64,000 nucleotides of DNA from Asaia bogorensis (GCA_945889625.1 CAMDCE010000019.1:1-64000); one strand, 5' to 3'; numbered from the stretch's first letter, positions 46,935 to 59,622 are shown. Program-made: numbers and translations. Notes: a model not told the origin generated them from the sequence alone.

Positions 46935-47201
46935 ATGCGCAAGCCGTTGATGGTACTGGCGATCCTGGCTTGCCTGGTGATGTCGGTCATCGGTGGCCTG
47001 CTGCCTTTCCTGCAGGGCTGGATCTTCTTCGTGCTCGGGCTCTACCTGCTGGCCACCGAGTTCGAAATCGGTCGCACCTGGGTCAAGGCCGCCCGCCGGC
47101 GCTGGCCGTGGCTCAACCGCTGGATCGTGCGCGGTGGCGACCACCGCTGGGCGCCCAGCCATTTCAAGGAATTCGACGACCTCACGAACCCGTCGAAATA
47201 G
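46935..47201 (+). CDS. Small membrane protein, PGPGW-like
   Basis: 88 residues with GAGGGG before the ATG. Two adjacent hydrophobic spans (LMVLAILACLVMSVIGGLLP and WIFFVLGLYLLATEF) are separated by FLQG, followed by a basic cytoplasmic tail rich in Trp and Arg (RRRWPWLNRWIVRGG). It resembles the short PGPGW family of transmembrane proteins; function unknown. It lies 31 bp after lpd. Confidence 0.7.
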   Translation: MRKPLMVLAILACLVMSVIGGLLPFLQGWIFFVLGLYLLATEFEIGRTWVKAARRRWPWLNRWIVRGGDHRWAPSHFKEFDDLTNPSK

Positions 47202-47268
47202 GCTTTATGTTCCTCTCCCCCGTCGGGGGCAGAGGAGCTATAATGTCGTCCAGACGGAGGGATTCATT

Positions 47269-47844
47269 ATGGACAAGCCGGTCACACCGCGCGGCATCAA
47301 CCACCTCGTGCTCAACGTCCGCGACATCGAGGAGTCGCACCGTTTCTGGACCGAGATCGTGGGCTTCAAGCAGGTCGGTCAGCTCACGCCGACGGAGACG
47401 CGGCCGAACCCGCCCAAGATGCGCTTCTACTCGGGCGTCCGCGAGGACGGCACGAGCCATCACCACGACGTCGCCCTGGTCGAGAACCGCGACCTGCCGG
47501 CGCCGCCCAAGGATTGGGCGATGTTCGGCATGCCGGTCGCGATCAACCACATCGCCATCACCATGCCGACCCGCGAGGCCTGGCTCACCCACCTCGAGTA
47601 TCTCCAGAAGAAGGGCGTGAAGTTCGACCGCCGGGTCGAGCACGGCATGACCCACAGCCTCTACATCCACGATCCCAATGGCTATGGCGTCGAGTTCGTC
47701 TACGACCTGCCCAAGGAAGTGTGGAAGGACGACATCAACGCCGCGCTGAACTACGTGAAGGTCCTGCCGACCGAAGGCGCCGAGGCGCTCGAGGACCGGA
47801 CGAAGGGCATCCCGACCTTCAAGCAGCCTGCGCCCGCGAAGTAG
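47269..47844 (+). CDS. VOC family (glyoxalase/extradiol dioxygenase-like) protein
   Basis: 191 residues from the ATG at 47269 behind CGGAGGGA; the open frame starts earlier. Two beta-alpha-beta-beta-beta modules with likely metal ligands: His in RGINHLVLNVRDIEESHRFW, His in AINHIAITMP and Glu in GYGVEFVYDLP. Likely a metal-dependent dioxygenase or lyase of small molecules; substrate unknown. A TATAAT at 47239-47244 could be its -10 box, although no good -35 is seen. Confidence 0.88.
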   Translation: MDKPVTPRGINHLVLNVRDIEESHRFWTEIVGFKQVGQLTPTETRPNPPKMRFYSGVREDGTSHHHDVALVENRDLPAPPKDWAMFGMPVAINHIAITMPTREAWLTHLEYLQKKGVKFDRRVEHGMTHSLYIHDPNGYGVEFVYDLPKEVWKDDINAALNYVKVLPTEGAEALEDRTKGIPTFKQPAPAK

Positions 47845-47856
47845 GGACGTAGCTTT

Positions 47857-47963
47857 CTGTCGTCCTGAGCGCAGCGAAGGACCTCACGCTCGCTGCGCCC
47901 TCGGTTTCCACTGGTTCGTGTCTGATCGCTCTGCGAGGTCCTTCGCTGCGCTCAGGACGACAG
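47857..47963. repeat. Inverted repeat element with perfect 29-bp arms
   Basis: 47857-47885 (contains CGTCCTGAGCGCAGCGAAGG) is exactly complementary to 47935-47963; spacer 49 bp. It lies between the VOC gene and the MFS gene, the right arm ending 25 bp before the MFS start. Closely related to the element at 50140 (one base different in the shared core). Confidence 0.85.
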
Positions 47964-47988
47964 CTGTCCAGATGCTACACTCCCCGCA

Positions 47989-49164
47989 ATGAAGGGGCGC
48001 ACCCTCGTGTTTGCGATGGCGGTGGGGCAGGTCGGCGGTCTGCTGCCGCACGTCGCCGTGCCCGCGACCATGCCGACCCACCTGATCCCGCTCTGGCATC
48101 TCAACAACGCCGAGGCCGGTCTCATGGCGAGCGCCTATGCACTTGGCTACATGCTGGCCGTTCCCATCCTCACCACGCTCACCGACCGCATCGACGCACG
48201 CCGCATCCTGATCGGCGGCTCGCTGGTCAATGCGCTGGCCACGATCGCCTTCGGCCTGCTGGCCGACGGCATGGCCTCGGCCATGGTCCTGTGGGCGCTG
48301 GTCGGCATCGGCTTCGCCGGCGCCTACATGCCCGGTCTCAAGGCACTGACCGACCGGCTCGAGGGCGAGAGCTCGCGCAGCGTCACGATCTACACCGCGA
48401 GCTTCTCGTTCGGTGTCGGCCTGTCGTTCCTGGCCTGCCAGCTGATTGCCGACGGCATGGGCTGGCGCTGGGCCTTCATCCTGACTGGCCTGGCACCGCT
48501 GGCGATGACCGCCATTGCCTGGTCGCTGAAGCCGGTGACGCCGCAGCCCCGGCCCGGGCCGATCCTCGACCTTGGGCCGGCGCTCAGGAACCGCGCCGCG
48601 GTCGGCTACTCGCTGGCCTACGGCTGGCATTGCTTCGAGCTCTACGGGTTGCGCACCTGGCTGGTCGCCTTCTGGGGCTTCGTCGCGGCCCGGGACGGCG
48701 CGCCGCTCGGCGTCGTGGCGGTGAGCGCACTGGTGGCCGTGCTCGCCATGCCCGCCAGCATCCTGGGCAACGAACTGGCACTGAAGGTCGGCCGCCACCG
48801 CGCCGTCTCCATCGTGATGTTCTCCTCCGCCGCCGTGGCGCTCGCCATCGGCTTCAGCGCCGGCCTGTCGCCCTGGCTGTCGCTCGTGCTGATGTTCATC
48901 TATGCCTTCACCGTTCCGGGCGACTCGGGCGCCTTGACCTCGGGCATGACGGCCGCCGCCGACCCGAGGTTTCGCGGCGCCAGCATGGCCATCCATTCGG
49001 GCATAGGTTTTGCGCTGACGGCGGCCGGCGGCTGGGCCGTCGGCGTGGCGCTCGACGCGGCGGGCGGCGTCGACCAGCCGCGCGCCTGGGCGCTGGCCTA
49101 CACCGTGATGGCGGCAGGAGCGGTGCTGGGGCCGGTCAGTCTTTGGTGGTCGCGCCGGAGGTAA
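47989..49164 (+). CDS. MFS transporter
   Basis: 391 residues, about 12 membrane helices. The loop between helices 2 and 3 reads LTDRIDARRILIGG, the MFS motif A region, and a long cytoplasmic loop around residues 180-195 (PVTPQPRPGP) separates the two halves. The second half has the matching LALKVGRHRAVSIVMFSS. Substrate unknown. No clear ribosome binding site before the ATG; the repeat element ends 25 bp upstream. A secreted hydrolase gene follows after 24 bp. Confidence 0.88.
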   Translation: MKGRTLVFAMAVGQVGGLLPHVAVPATMPTHLIPLWHLNNAEAGLMASAYALGYMLAVPILTTLTDRIDARRILIGGSLVNALATIAFGLLADGMASAMVLWALVGIGFAGAYMPGLKALTDRLEGESSRSVTIYTASFSFGVGLSFLACQLIADGMGWRWAFILTGLAPLAMTAIAWSLKPVTPQPRPGPILDLGPALRNRAAVGYSLAYGWHCFELYGLRTWLVAFWGFVAARDGAPLGVVAVSALVAVLAMPASILGNELALKVGRHRAVSIVMFSSAAVALAIGFSAGLSPWLSLVLMFIYAFTVPGDSGALTSGMTAAADPRFRGASMAIHSGIGFALTAAGGWAVGVALDAAGGVDQPRAWALAYTVMAAGAVLGPVSLWWSRRR

Positions 49165-49188
49165 GCTCGGCCTATCCTGCGCGTCAGC

Positions 49189-50025
49189 ATGATGGCGCGT
49201 CTGCTCCTGGTCATGGGCCTCCTCTCTGCAGCGCCTGCCTTGGCGCAGCAACCTGTGCGCGTGAAGGTCGACAGCGCTGACTACAAGGTCGATCTCCCCG
49301 CCCAGCTCTATCGTCCCGCCGCACGTCAAGCGCCGGCCGTCGCGCTCTTCCATGGCTGCGGCGGGCCGGGGCAGAACACCGCGCGCATGGCCGAGCTGCT
49401 GAAGGGCTGGGGTTATGTCGCGCTGGTCGTCGACAGCTTCTCCTCGCGCGGCATCAAGGACGCCTGCGGGCGCAACTGGCCGACGCAGGCCGACGCCGAG
49501 AAGCGCGCTATGGACATCGACGCCGCCGGCCTGTGGCTCGGCACCCAGGACTACGTCGATCCTGGATTGCGCAATGCGTTCATGGGTTATTCCTACGGTG
49601 GCGGTGTCGGCCTGCTGCGCGCCCTCTCACCTCGCACCGAGATCCGCGTGCCGAGCGGCTGGCGCGCGGCGATCCTGGTCTATCCCGACTGCGCGCTGGC
49701 CGACATCCTGGGACCGAAGCTCCGGCCGCGCATGCCGACCATGATCGCCATGGGAGAGAAGGACGACTGGACGCCGGTCAGCCAATGCCAGGCGCTGCTC
49801 GATCGCGTGACGGTGGATCGCAATCTCATCGAGACGCATATCTATCCCGACGCCCATCACAGCTTCGACGCGCTTGGCCTGCCGGTGCGCTACCTCGAGG
49901 GCGTCGGCAACCGCAGCAAGCCGGGCGGCTGCTGCGGCGCGCACTACGGCGCCAACGAGGCGGCGTGGAAGGCCTTCACGGCCAACACGCAGGCCTTTCT
50001 CGCCAAGCACCTGGCGCCGCGCTAG
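49189..50025 (+). CDS. Exported dienelactone hydrolase-like protein
   Basis: 278 residues; a start one codon later is equally possible. Signal peptide ARLLLVMGLLSAAPALAQ. The hydrolase fold shows the oxyanion loop VALFHGCGGPGQNTARM, nucleophile FMGYSYGGGVGLL with Ser in place of the Cys of classic dienelactone hydrolase, Asp in MGEKDDWTPVSQ and His in YPDAHHSFDAL. An esterase or lactonase outside the cytoplasm; substrate unknown. Following the MFS gene, it may prepare a substrate for uptake, which is inference. Confidence 0.86.
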   Translation: MMARLLLVMGLLSAAPALAQQPVRVKVDSADYKVDLPAQLYRPAARQAPAVALFHGCGGPGQNTARMAELLKGWGYVALVVDSFSSRGIKDACGRNWPTQADAEKRAMDIDAAGLWLGTQDYVDPGLRNAFMGYSYGGGVGLLRALSPRTEIRVPSGWRAAILVYPDCALADILGPKLRPRMPTMIAMGEKDDWTPVSQCQALLDRVTVDRNLIETHIYPDAHHSFDALGLPVRYLEGVGNRSKPGGCCGAHYGANEAAWKAFTANTQAFLAKHLAPR

Positions 50026-50033
50026 CGCGGTAA

Positions 50034-50095
50034 CAATATTTCGCAGGGGGTGGGGCGGGATTCGGGACGAATCGTCTGAAACCCTTGTGCCATCG
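50034..50095 (+). repeat. 62-bp direct repeat, copy 1
   Basis: Matches 50250-50311 at about 51 of 62 positions. Each copy contains a small hairpin (here GATTCG GGA CGAATC), the conserved segment AAACCCTT and the end TGCCATCG, and each is followed 11-14 bp later by a GC-rich perfect palindrome. Confidence 0.75.
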
Positions 50096-50106
50096 ATATT
50101 AGAACC

Positions 50107-50130
50107 GTCCCGACCGGTCGGGACGTTTTG
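50107..50130 (+). terminator. GC-rich palindrome with T tail after the hydrolase gene
   Basis: GTCCCGACC directly joined to GGTCGGGAC (50107-50124), then GTTTTG. It is 80 bp past the hydrolase stop and a plausible intrinsic terminator. Confidence 0.6.
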
Positions 50131-50139
50131 CGACCTTCG

Positions 50140-50232
50140 TTGTCGTCCTGAGCGTAGCGAAGGACCTCACCGAACGATCAGACACGGACCTTGGGGTAAG
50201 CGTCAGGTCCTTCGCTACGCTCAGGACGACAA
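50140..50232. repeat. Inverted repeat element with perfect 28-bp arms
   Basis: 50140-50167 (contains CGTCCTGAGCGTAGCGAAGG) is exactly complementary to 50205-50232; spacer 37 bp. Same family as 47857-47963. It sits between the two copies of the 62-bp direct repeat. Confidence 0.85.
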
Positions 50233-50249
50233 AAGGCGGTGCGGTATTC

Positions 50250-50311
50250 CAATATTGCGCGGATGGTGTGGCTGGATTCTGGACGAATCGCCTAAAACCC
50301 TTATGCCATCG
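50250..50311 (+). repeat. 62-bp direct repeat, copy 2
   Basis: About 82% identical to 50034-50095. The hairpin stem GATTC/GAATC is kept although its loop differs. It is followed by the palindrome CCACCGCGGTGG at 50326-50337, 15 bp before the xerC stop. Confidence 0.75.
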
Positions 50312-50351
50312 GCATCGAAGGCTTTCCACCGCGGTGGGAAGTTTGGGAACC

Positions 50352-51287
50352 CTACCGCGCCTTGGCCCGGGGGTGAGCGGCGCGATAGACGGCGGCCAGG
50401 CGGGCGGAGTCGACGTCGGTGTAGCGCTGCGTGGTCGACAGGCTGGCGTGGCCCAAGAGCTCCTGGATGGTGCGCAGGTCGCCGCCGGCGCCCAGCAGGT
50501 GGGTGGCGAAGGAATGGCGCAGCGCATGCGGCGTCACGCTGTCGGCCAGGCCCAGTTGATGGCGCAGGTCGCGCACGCGCTTCTGCACGATGGCGGGATC
50601 GAGCGGCCCGCCGCGGGCGCCGAGGAAGAACGCGTCGTTCGGTCCCTGCGACTTCATGAAGGGGCAGGCGTCGCGATAGGCAGCGAGCGCTTCGAGCGCC
50701 TGCGGCAGCAGCGGCACCAGCCGCGCCTTGTTGCCCTTGCCGGTGATGCTGATCGTGTCCTGGCCCGCCGCCAGCAGGCCCTCGACGCGGCCGCGCGTGA
50801 GGCCGAGCGCCTCGCCGATGCGCAGGCCCGCGCCATAGAGCAGCAGCAGGATCGCGGTGTCGCGCAAGTCGATCCAGGCCGCACGCTCCTGCTCGGGCTG
50901 GGTGTCGAGCAGCTCGTTCATGTCGCGCTCGGAGAGCGCCTTGGGCACCGAGTGCGGCAGCTTGGGTGTCTGGATGGCGCCGATGCTGGCGTTGTGGGCG
51001 AGGCCGCGCTTGTCGAGGAAGCGGAAGAAGGAACGCACCGAGGAGAAGGCGCGCGCCGTCGAGGTGCGCGCCATGCCGAGTCGCGCCCGTTCGGCCAGCC
51101 AGGCGCGGAACTCGGCAGGCTTCAGCTTGGCCAGCGCTTCGAGCGTCGGCGCGGCGCCGAGGTAGCTCGTCATGAAGCCCAGGAAGGCCGCGACGTCGTG
51201 CTCGTAGGCGATCAGCGTGTGGCCGGCCAGCCGCCGCTCGCTCTTCAGCCAGTCCCGCCAGGCGTCCCGGGCCGCGGCGAGGCTCAC
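50352..51287 (-). CDS. xerC: Tyrosine recombinase XerC
   Basis: 311 residues from a GTG at 51287. N-terminal SAM-like core-binding domain (LAGHTLIAYEHDVAAFLGFM). The catalytic set is complete: Arg in YGAGLRIGEALGL, Lys in TGKGNKARLVPL, His-x-x-Arg in TPHALRHSFATHLL, His in ELLGHASLSTT and the nucleophile Tyr in TQRYTDVD. It resolves chromosome dimers at dif together with XerD; no dif-like site was noticed here. It follows DUF484 after 18 bp, a pairing widespread in proteobacteria. Confidence 0.94.
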   Translation of the reverse strand: MSLAAARDAWRDWLKSERRLAGHTLIAYEHDVAAFLGFMTSYLGAAPTLEALAKLKPAEFRAWLAERARLGMARTSTARAFSSVRSFFRFLDKRGLAHNASIGAIQTPKLPHSVPKALSERDMNELLDTQPEQERAAWIDLRDTAILLLLYGAGLRIGEALGLTRGRVEGLLAAGQDTISITGKGNKARLVPLLPQALEALAAYRDACPFMKSQGPNDAFFLGARGGPLDPAIVQKRVRDLRHQLGLADSVTPHALRHSFATHLLGAGGDLRTIQELLGHASLSTTQRYTDVDSARLAAVYRAAHPRAKAR

Positions 51288-51305
51288 GGTGATCTCACTC
51301 CGCGC

Positions 51306-52037
51306 TCACTCGGGCAGATCGAGCCAGGCGCGCATGGTGTTCTCCAGCACCTTGGCGAGGAAGAACAGCAGCTCGGTCGACATCTCGGGCCCAAACGCCT
51401 CGGGATCGCGCGAGCCGAAGCACATCACGGCGTCGGGTGAGCCGCTCGATACCTTGAGGCGCATCAGGACGTCGGACTGCACGAAGCGCGCGACGTCGCC
51501 GAAGAAGGCCTCTTCGCCGGCGATGGTACTGCGCAGGCGGGCGTGCTTCTCGGCGCCGAGCGCGGCATCGATGACGCCCGGTGCCAGCACATAGACGCCG
51601 CGCACCGGCACGCGCTTGGGCGCATCGGCGTTGGCCTCGATGGCCAGCGTGATGAAATCCACATCGAGCAGCTCGGGCAGCTCGTGCGTCACGACATGGA
51701 TCATCTTCTCGAAGGTCGTCGCCTGGATGATCGAGATCACCGCCGCCTGGATGCGGTTCTGCACGATCTGGTTCTGCTTGGAGTTGGCGATGATCTCGGT
51801 GCGCTCGTTCTTCAGCCGGTCGATCTCGGAGCGCAGGCGCTTGAGGATGGCCTGCTGCATGTCGATGACGCCCGGCCCCTGCGGCCGCGGCATCAGGGCG
51901 AGTTGCTCGGCAAGGTCGGGATGGTCGGCGAAGAAAGTCGGATGGGCCTTGAGGTAGGCCACGACGTCTTCGGCGGTGATCACCTTGACCTTTCGGCCCG
52001 AGCCGTCGGGCGCCGCGACCGTGCCGTCGCTGCTCAT
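51306..52037 (-). CDS. DUF484 family protein
   Basis: 243 residues from the ATG at 52037. The N-terminal VVAYLKAHPTFFADHPDLAEQL is the hallmark of DUF484, followed by a coiled coil (LKRLRSEIDRLKNERTEIIA) and a GAF-like domain (TFEKMIHVVTHELPELLDVD to VMCFGSRDPEAFGPEMSTE). The molecular role is unknown. Its constant place before xerC suggests a link to recombination or division. Its start is 10 bp from the transaldolase stop on the same strand. Confidence 0.9.
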   Translation of the reverse strand: MSSDGTVAAPDGSGRKVKVITAEDVVAYLKAHPTFFADHPDLAEQLALMPRPQGPGVIDMQQAILKRLRSEIDRLKNERTEIIANSKQNQIVQNRIQAAVISIIQATTFEKMIHVVTHELPELLDVDFITLAIEANADAPKRVPVRGVYVLAPGVIDAALGAEKHARLRSTIAGEEAFFGDVARFVQSDVLMRLKVSSGSPDAVMCFGSRDPEAFGPEMSTELLFFLAKVLENTMRAWLDLPE

Positions 52038-52047
52038 GGGATTGCCA

Positions 52048-52704
52048 TCATAGGATCGACTGCCCTGTCTTGGCCCAGTCATCGAGGAAGGCCTTCAGGC
52101 CGATGTCGGTCAGCACGTGTTTGAATAATCCGCGCAGCACGTTGGGCGGCAGGGTGGCGACATGGGCGCCGAGCTTGGCGGCGCGCACGACGTGGCCGGT
52201 GTGGCGGATCGAGGCCACCAGCACCTCGGTCTTGAAGTGCGGGTACTGGCGATAGATCGTCATGATCTCTTCGATCAGGGCCATGCCGTCGTGGCCGTTG
52301 TCGTCGATGCGGCCGACGAAGGGCGAGATGAAGGAGGCGCCGGCCTTGGCGGCGAGAAGCGCCTGCGCCGCTGAAAAGCACAGGGTAACGTTCACCATCG
52401 TGCCTTCGGACGTCAGGGCCTTGCAGGTCTTCAGCCCATCGGGCGTCAGCGGCACCTTGACCGCCACATTCTTGGCGAGCTTGGCGAGCTTCCTGCCTTC
52501 CTCGAGCATCTTCTTGTGGTCGGTTGCAACCGTCTCGGCGCTGACCGGGCCGGGCACGATGGCGCAAATCTCCTTGATCACGTCGAGCATCGGCCGGCCC
52601 GACTTCATGATCAGCGAGGGGTTGGTCGTCACCCCGTCGAGCAGACCCGAAGCCGCCAGATCCTTGATGTCGGCAACGTCGGCGGTATCGACGAAGAACT
52701 TCAT
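52048..52704 (-). CDS. Transaldolase-like / fructose-6-phosphate aldolase (TalC family)
   Basis: 218 residues from the ATG at 52704 ([16 protein letters not shown]). The Schiff-base Lys is in [15 protein letters not shown], the early Asp in [14 protein letters not shown], and the phosphate region [16 protein letters not shown]. The ~220-residue length fits the short TalC/fructose-6-phosphate aldolase subfamily. It would act in the pentose phosphate pathway. Divergent from priA, with only 29 bp between the two predicted starts. Confidence 0.92.
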   Translation of the reverse strand: MKFFVDTADVADIKDLAASGLLDGVTTNPSLIMKSGRPMLDVIKEICAIVPGPVSAETVATDHKKMLEEGRKLAKLAKNVAVKVPLTPDGLKTCKALTSEGTMVNVTLCFSAAQALLAAKAGASFISPFVGRIDDNGHDGMALIEEIMTIYRQYPHFKTEVLVASIRHTGHVVRAAKLGAHVATLPPNVLRGLFKHVLTDIGLKAFLDDWAKTGQSIL

Positions 52705-52733
52705 ATAAAGTGCCCCAATGGCCAGTGGTTCCG

Positions 52734-54986
52734 ATGGACGTGCCGCCACAATTCCTAGCAGACCGGGCTACCCCCGTGCAGGCTGAATCGGTGGAAAACA
52801 CCGATCCCGGGCCGGCGCGGCGGACGGTCAAGGTGCTGCTGCCACTGCCACTGGGCGACGGCTACGACTACAGCGTCCCCGAAGGCATGGAGGTTGCGGC
52901 CGGCCACTTCGTGATCGTGCCGCTGGGCAGGCGCGAGACCGTGGGCGTGGTGTGGGGCGAAGGCTCGGGCGAGGTGGCGCCCGAGAAGCTGCGCGACATC
53001 GTCGAGGTGATACCGGCGCTGCCGATGGCCGATGCGATGCGCCGCTTCGTCGACTGGGTCGCCGCCTATACGCTGGCGCCACCGGGTGCCGTGCTGCGCA
53101 TGGCCATGAGCTCGCCGTCGGCGCTCGAGGCGCCCAAGACCGAACTGGTCTATCGCGCCGCAGCGGCGTCGGCCGACGACAGCTTGAAGCTTACCTCGGC
53201 GCGCCGCCGGGTGCTGGAGCAGCTGAAGGAGGGCCCGGCCTTGCCGGCCGCCGAGCTTGCCCATCTGGCGGGCGTCGGGACTTCGGTGATCAAGACCATG
53301 GCGACGGCGGGCCTGCTCGAAGCCGTCGAGCGCACCGTGCGTCGCGCCTTCGCACAGCCCGACGGCACGCGCCACGGTCCCACTCTCTCGGCCGAGCAGG
53401 CGAGTGCTGCGCAAGCGCTGATCGACAAGGTCAAGGCGCAGGCTTTTTCGGCGAGCCTGCTCGATGGCGTGCCGGGCGCGGGCAAGACCGAGGTCTATTT
53501 CGAGGCCGTTGCCGCGGCGCTCGCGGCGGGGCGGCAGGTGCTGGTGCTGCTGCCGGAAATTGCCCTGACCGCGCAATGGCTGAAGCGCTTCGAGGACCGG
53601 TTTGGTGCCCTGCCGGCGCCCTGGCACTCAGGCCTGACCAGCCTGGAGCGCCGCGAGACCTGGCGCGCCATCGCCGAGGGCAGGGTTGGGGTAGTGGTCG
53701 GTGCGCGCTCGGCGCTGTTCCTGCCCTTCGCCCGGCTCGGCCTGATCGTGGTCGATGAAGAGCATGACAGCTCCTACAAGCAGGACGATGGCGTGACCTA
53801 CAACGCCCGCGACATGGCGGTGGTGCGGGCGCGGCTGGTGGCGGCGCCGATCGTGCTCGCGTCGGCCACGCCTTCCCTGGAAAGCGTCACCAACGTCACG
53901 TCAGGCCGCTACGGCTCGCTGCATCTGCCGGCGCGGCATGGCAGCCAGGATCTCGCCATCCTGTCGGCCGTCGATCTCAAACGCTCGGCGCCCGCGCGTG
54001 GCCGCTGGCTGTCGCCGCCGGTCGTCGAGGCGATGAAGGAAACCCTCGCCGCCGGCGAGCAGACGCTGCTGTTCCTCAATCGTCGCGGCTATGCGCCGCT
54101 TACGATCTGTCGGGCCTGCGGCCATGGGCTGGAATGCCCGCAATGCTCGGCCTGGCTGGTCGAGCATCGCTTCCGCCGCACCCTGATCTGCCATCACTGC
54201 GGCTACACCGAGCCGCCGGCGCATTCCTGCAAGTATTGCGGCGCGATCGACCAGTTCGTGGCCTGCGGGCCCGGCGTCGAGCGGCTCGCCGAGGAGGCGC
54301 TGGAACTCTTCCCCGAGGCGCGTCTGGAACTCTTCACGTCCGATACGCTGATCAACCGCAACGAAGCCTCGGCCGCCATCGAGCGCATGATCGAGGGCAA
54401 GATCGACATCCTGATCGGCACGCAAATGGCGGCGAAGGGCCATCACTTCCCCAACCTCACCCTGGTCGCCGTGGTCGATGCCGATCTTGGCCTCAACGGC
54501 GGCGACCTGCGGGCGGCCGAGCGCACCTTCCAGATGCTCTACCAGGTGGCTGGCCGCGCCGGCCGCCAGGATCGGCCGGGCCGTGCCCTGGTGCAGACCC
54601 ACATGCCCGAGCATCCGGTGATGCAGGCACTGGTCTCCGGTGATCGCGACCGCTTCGTCGCGGCCGAACTGGCCGATCGCGCCGCCGCCGGCATGCCGCC
54701 CTACGGCCGGCTGGCGTCCCTCATCATCTCCGGACCCGATGCGGCGGCGGTCGACAATGTCTGCGCCGCCATCGCCCGCAGCGCGCCACAGCAGGAGGGC
54801 GTGAGCGTGCTCGGTCCGTCGACCGCGCCTCTGGCGCTTTTGCGCGGCCGCCACCGGCGGCGGTTTCTGCTCAAGACCTCGCGCGATATCGCGGTGCAAC
54901 CCCTGTTGCGGGTCTGGCTGGAACGGATCGGCCTGCCCGGTTCAGTGCGCCTGCAGGTCGATGTCGATCCCTATTCCTTCCTGTGA
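52734..54986 (+). CDS. priA: Primosomal protein N' (replication restart helicase PriA)
   Basis: 750 residues from the ATG at 52734; a GTG start further in (about 52773) would also leave the fold intact, since conserved sequence begins at [19 protein letters not shown]. The 3'-DNA-binding domain is followed by Walker [25 protein letters not shown] box [15 protein letters not shown] and the zinc Cys clusters [27 protein letters not shown] and CKYCG, then helicase motifs [17 protein letters not shown] and [14 protein letters not shown]. It reloads the replisome at stalled forks. The atp F1 operon follows after 178 bp. Confidence 0.93.
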   Translation: MDVPPQFLADRATPVQAESVENTDPGPARRTVKVLLPLPLGDGYDYSVPEGMEVAAGHFVIVPLGRRETVGVVWGEGSGEVAPEKLRDIVEVIPALPMADAMRRFVDWVAAYTLAPPGAVLRMAMSSPSALEAPKTELVYRAAAASADDSLKLTSARRRVLEQLKEGPALPAAELAHLAGVGTSVIKTMATAGLLEAVERTVRRAFAQPDGTRHGPTLSAEQASAAQALIDKVKAQAFSASLLDGVPGAGKTEVYFEAVAAALAAGRQVLVLLPEIALTAQWLKRFEDRFGALPAPWHSGLTSLERRETWRAIAEGRVGVVVGARSALFLPFARLGLIVVDEEHDSSYKQDDGVTYNARDMAVVRARLVAAPIVLASATPSLESVTNVTSGRYGSLHLPARHGSQDLAILSAVDLKRSAPARGRWLSPPVVEAMKETLAAGEQTLLFLNRRGYAPLTICRACGHGLECPQCSAWLVEHRFRRTLICHHCGYTEPPAHSCKYCGAIDQFVACGPGVERLAEEALELFPEARLELFTSDTLINRNEASAAIERMIEGKIDILIGTQMAAKGHHFPNLTLVAVVDADLGLNGGDLRAAERTFQMLYQVAGRAGRQDRPGRALVQTHMPEHPVMQALVSGDRDRFVAAELADRAAAGMPPYGRLASLIISGPDAAAVDNVCAAIARSAPQQEGVSVLGPSTAPLALLRGRHRRRFLLKTSRDIAVQPLLRVWLERIGLPGSVRLQVDVDPYSFL

Positions 54987-55164
54987 CCAAGCGACGCGCA
55001 GCGTGCGCGCCAACGCGCTGAAAAACCGCGGTAATACGGGCCTTTGGCAATCTTGCGCGTGGGAAAACCACATGGTAGCAACGCGCGCTTTTGCGGCGTG
55101 GTTCGAGGGGCGCACCTGCCGGGAAAGCACCGTAGATTCAACGGTCTGGGGAGAGACTTTCAAC
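54987..55164 (+). promoter_or_regulatory. Leader/promoter region of the F1 ATP synthase operon
   Basis: This 178-bp gap must hold the operon promoter. I see no convincing -35/-10 pair or terminator. An ATG at 55072 is in frame with atpH and would add 31 residues (starting MVATRAFAAWFEG) without family similarity, so the GTG at 55165 is preferred. Confidence 0.4.
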
Positions 55165-55728
55165 GTGTCAGCTGCATCCTCCGCCACGACCGGCGTCGCC
55201 GGACGCTATGCCAGCGCCCTGTTCGAGCTGGCGGACAATGCCAAGTCGCTCGACCAGGTTGCCCAGGACCTCGCCACTTTCCGCAGGATGGTCGCCGACA
55301 GCAGTGACCTCGCCCGCCTGATCGCCAGCCCCGTCATCGGCCGTCCCCTGCAGGGCAAGGCGCTGCTGGCGGTGCTCGATGCCGGCGGCATCCAGGGGCT
55401 GACGCGCAATTTCATCGGCACGGTGGCAGCCAACGGCCGCGCCCGCGAGCTGGTCGCCATGGCCTCGGCGTTCCTCGCAGAACTGGCGCGCCGCCGCGGC
55501 GAGACCACCGCCACGGTCACCACGGCGGTACCGCTCACGCCGGCCCAGCTCACGCAGCTCACCGACACGCTGCGCGGCGTGCTGGGCAGCGCCAAGGTTT
55601 CCATCGACGCGCACGTCGAGCCCGACATTCTCGGCGGCCTGGTCGTCAAGGTCGGCTCGCGCCTGTTCGATTCGTCCATCCGCAGCAAGCTGCAGCGTCT
55701 GCAGCTTGCCATGAAGGGGGTTGCTTAA
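55165..55728 (+). CDS. atpH: ATP synthase F1 subunit delta
   Basis: 187 residues from a GTG at 55165, with GGGGAGAGA upstream. The N-terminal helical domain ([20 protein letters not shown]) binds the alpha subunits. The C-terminal part carries [20 protein letters not shown] and the family-typical [21 protein letters not shown]. It links F1 to the b/b' stalk made from the operon at 5.3-7.8 kb. First gene of atpHAGDC, ending one base before the atpA start. Confidence 0.95.
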   Translation: MSAASSATTGVAGRYASALFELADNAKSLDQVAQDLATFRRMVADSSDLARLIASPVIGRPLQGKALLAVLDAGGIQGLTRNFIGTVAANGRARELVAMASAFLAELARRRGETTATVTTAVPLTPAQLTQLTDTLRGVLGSAKVSIDAHVEPDILGGLVVKVGSRLFDSSIRSKLQRLQLAMKGVA

Positions 55729-57255
<1,527 letters not shown>

Positions 57256-57269
57256 GGCGGCAGGCTTCG

Positions 57270-58157
57270 ATGCCCAGCTTAAAAACCTATCGCCTCAGGA
57301 TCCGCAGCGTCCAGTCGACGCAGAAGATCACCAAGGCCATGAAGATGGTGGCCGCAGCCAAGCTGCGGCGCGCCCAGGAACAGGCCACGGCCGCCCGTCC
57401 CTATGCCGAAGCCATGGACAAGATCCTGGCGTCGCTGGGCGCGAGCTTCAAGGGCGGCACCGGCCCGCGCCTGTTGGCTGGCACCGGCTCCGACCAGGTC
57501 CACCTGTTGATTGTCGCGACCGCCGACCGCGGCCTGTGCGGCGCCTTCAACAGCTCGATCGTGCGCGAGGCGCGGCGGGCCATCAGGGCGCTCGAGGCCG
57601 AGGGCAAGACCGTCAAGCTGTTCTGCGTCGGTCGCAAGGGCCGTGACCAGTTGCGCCGCGACTACAGCCGGCTGATCGTCGAGACGATCACCGATCTCGG
57701 TCGTCCGCGTCTTGGCTTCGGCGATGCCCAGAAGGTGACGGCTCGCCTGATGGAGATGTTCGCATCGGGCGACTTCGATGTCGCCACCGTGGTCTTCAAC
57801 CGCTTCAAGTCGGCGATGACCCAGGTGGTGACGCGTCAGCAGCTCATTCCGCCACCGGCTCCCGAGGCCGGAGCGGCTGCGACCCCCGCCACGATGGGCG
57901 GCGCGGTCTATGAGTTCGAACCGGACGAGGGCGAGATCCTGGCCGACCTGCTGCCGCGCAACCTCACCGTCCAGATCTTCCGGGTGCTGCTGGAGAATGC
58001 CGCGAGCTTCTACGGCTCGCAGATGACGGCGATGGACAGCGCTTCGCGCAACGCCGGCGACGTGATCAAGAAACTGACCTTGCAGATGAACCGCTCGCGT
58101 CAGGCCTCCATCACCAAGGAACTGATCGAGATCATCTCGGGCGCCGAGGCCATCTAG
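57270..58157 (+). CDS. atpG: ATP synthase F1 subunit gamma
   Basis: 295 residues from the ATG at 57270 ([20 protein letters not shown]); the open frame starts inside atpA but is not gamma-like there. Two terminal helices form the rotor shaft: [19 protein letters not shown] at the start and [20 protein letters not shown] at the end, the latter being the family signature. The central Rossmann-like part has [18 protein letters not shown]. Confidence 0.96.
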   Translation: MPSLKTYRLRIRSVQSTQKITKAMKMVAAAKLRRAQEQATAARPYAEAMDKILASLGASFKGGTGPRLLAGTGSDQVHLLIVATADRGLCGAFNSSIVREARRAIRALEAEGKTVKLFCVGRKGRDQLRRDYSRLIVETITDLGRPRLGFGDAQKVTARLMEMFASGDFDVATVVFNRFKSAMTQVVTRQQLIPPPAPEAGAAATPATMGGAVYEFEPDEGEILADLLPRNLTVQIFRVLLENAASFYGSQMTAMDSASRNAGDVIKKLTLQMNRSRQASITKELIEIISGAEAI

Positions 58158-59618
<1,461 letters not shown>

Positions 59619-59622
59619 GCGC

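Noticed and set aside
47857-50232. CRISPR array
   Set aside because: The repeated units here are inverted, too few and irregularly spaced; there are no direct repeats with regular spacers and no cas genes.
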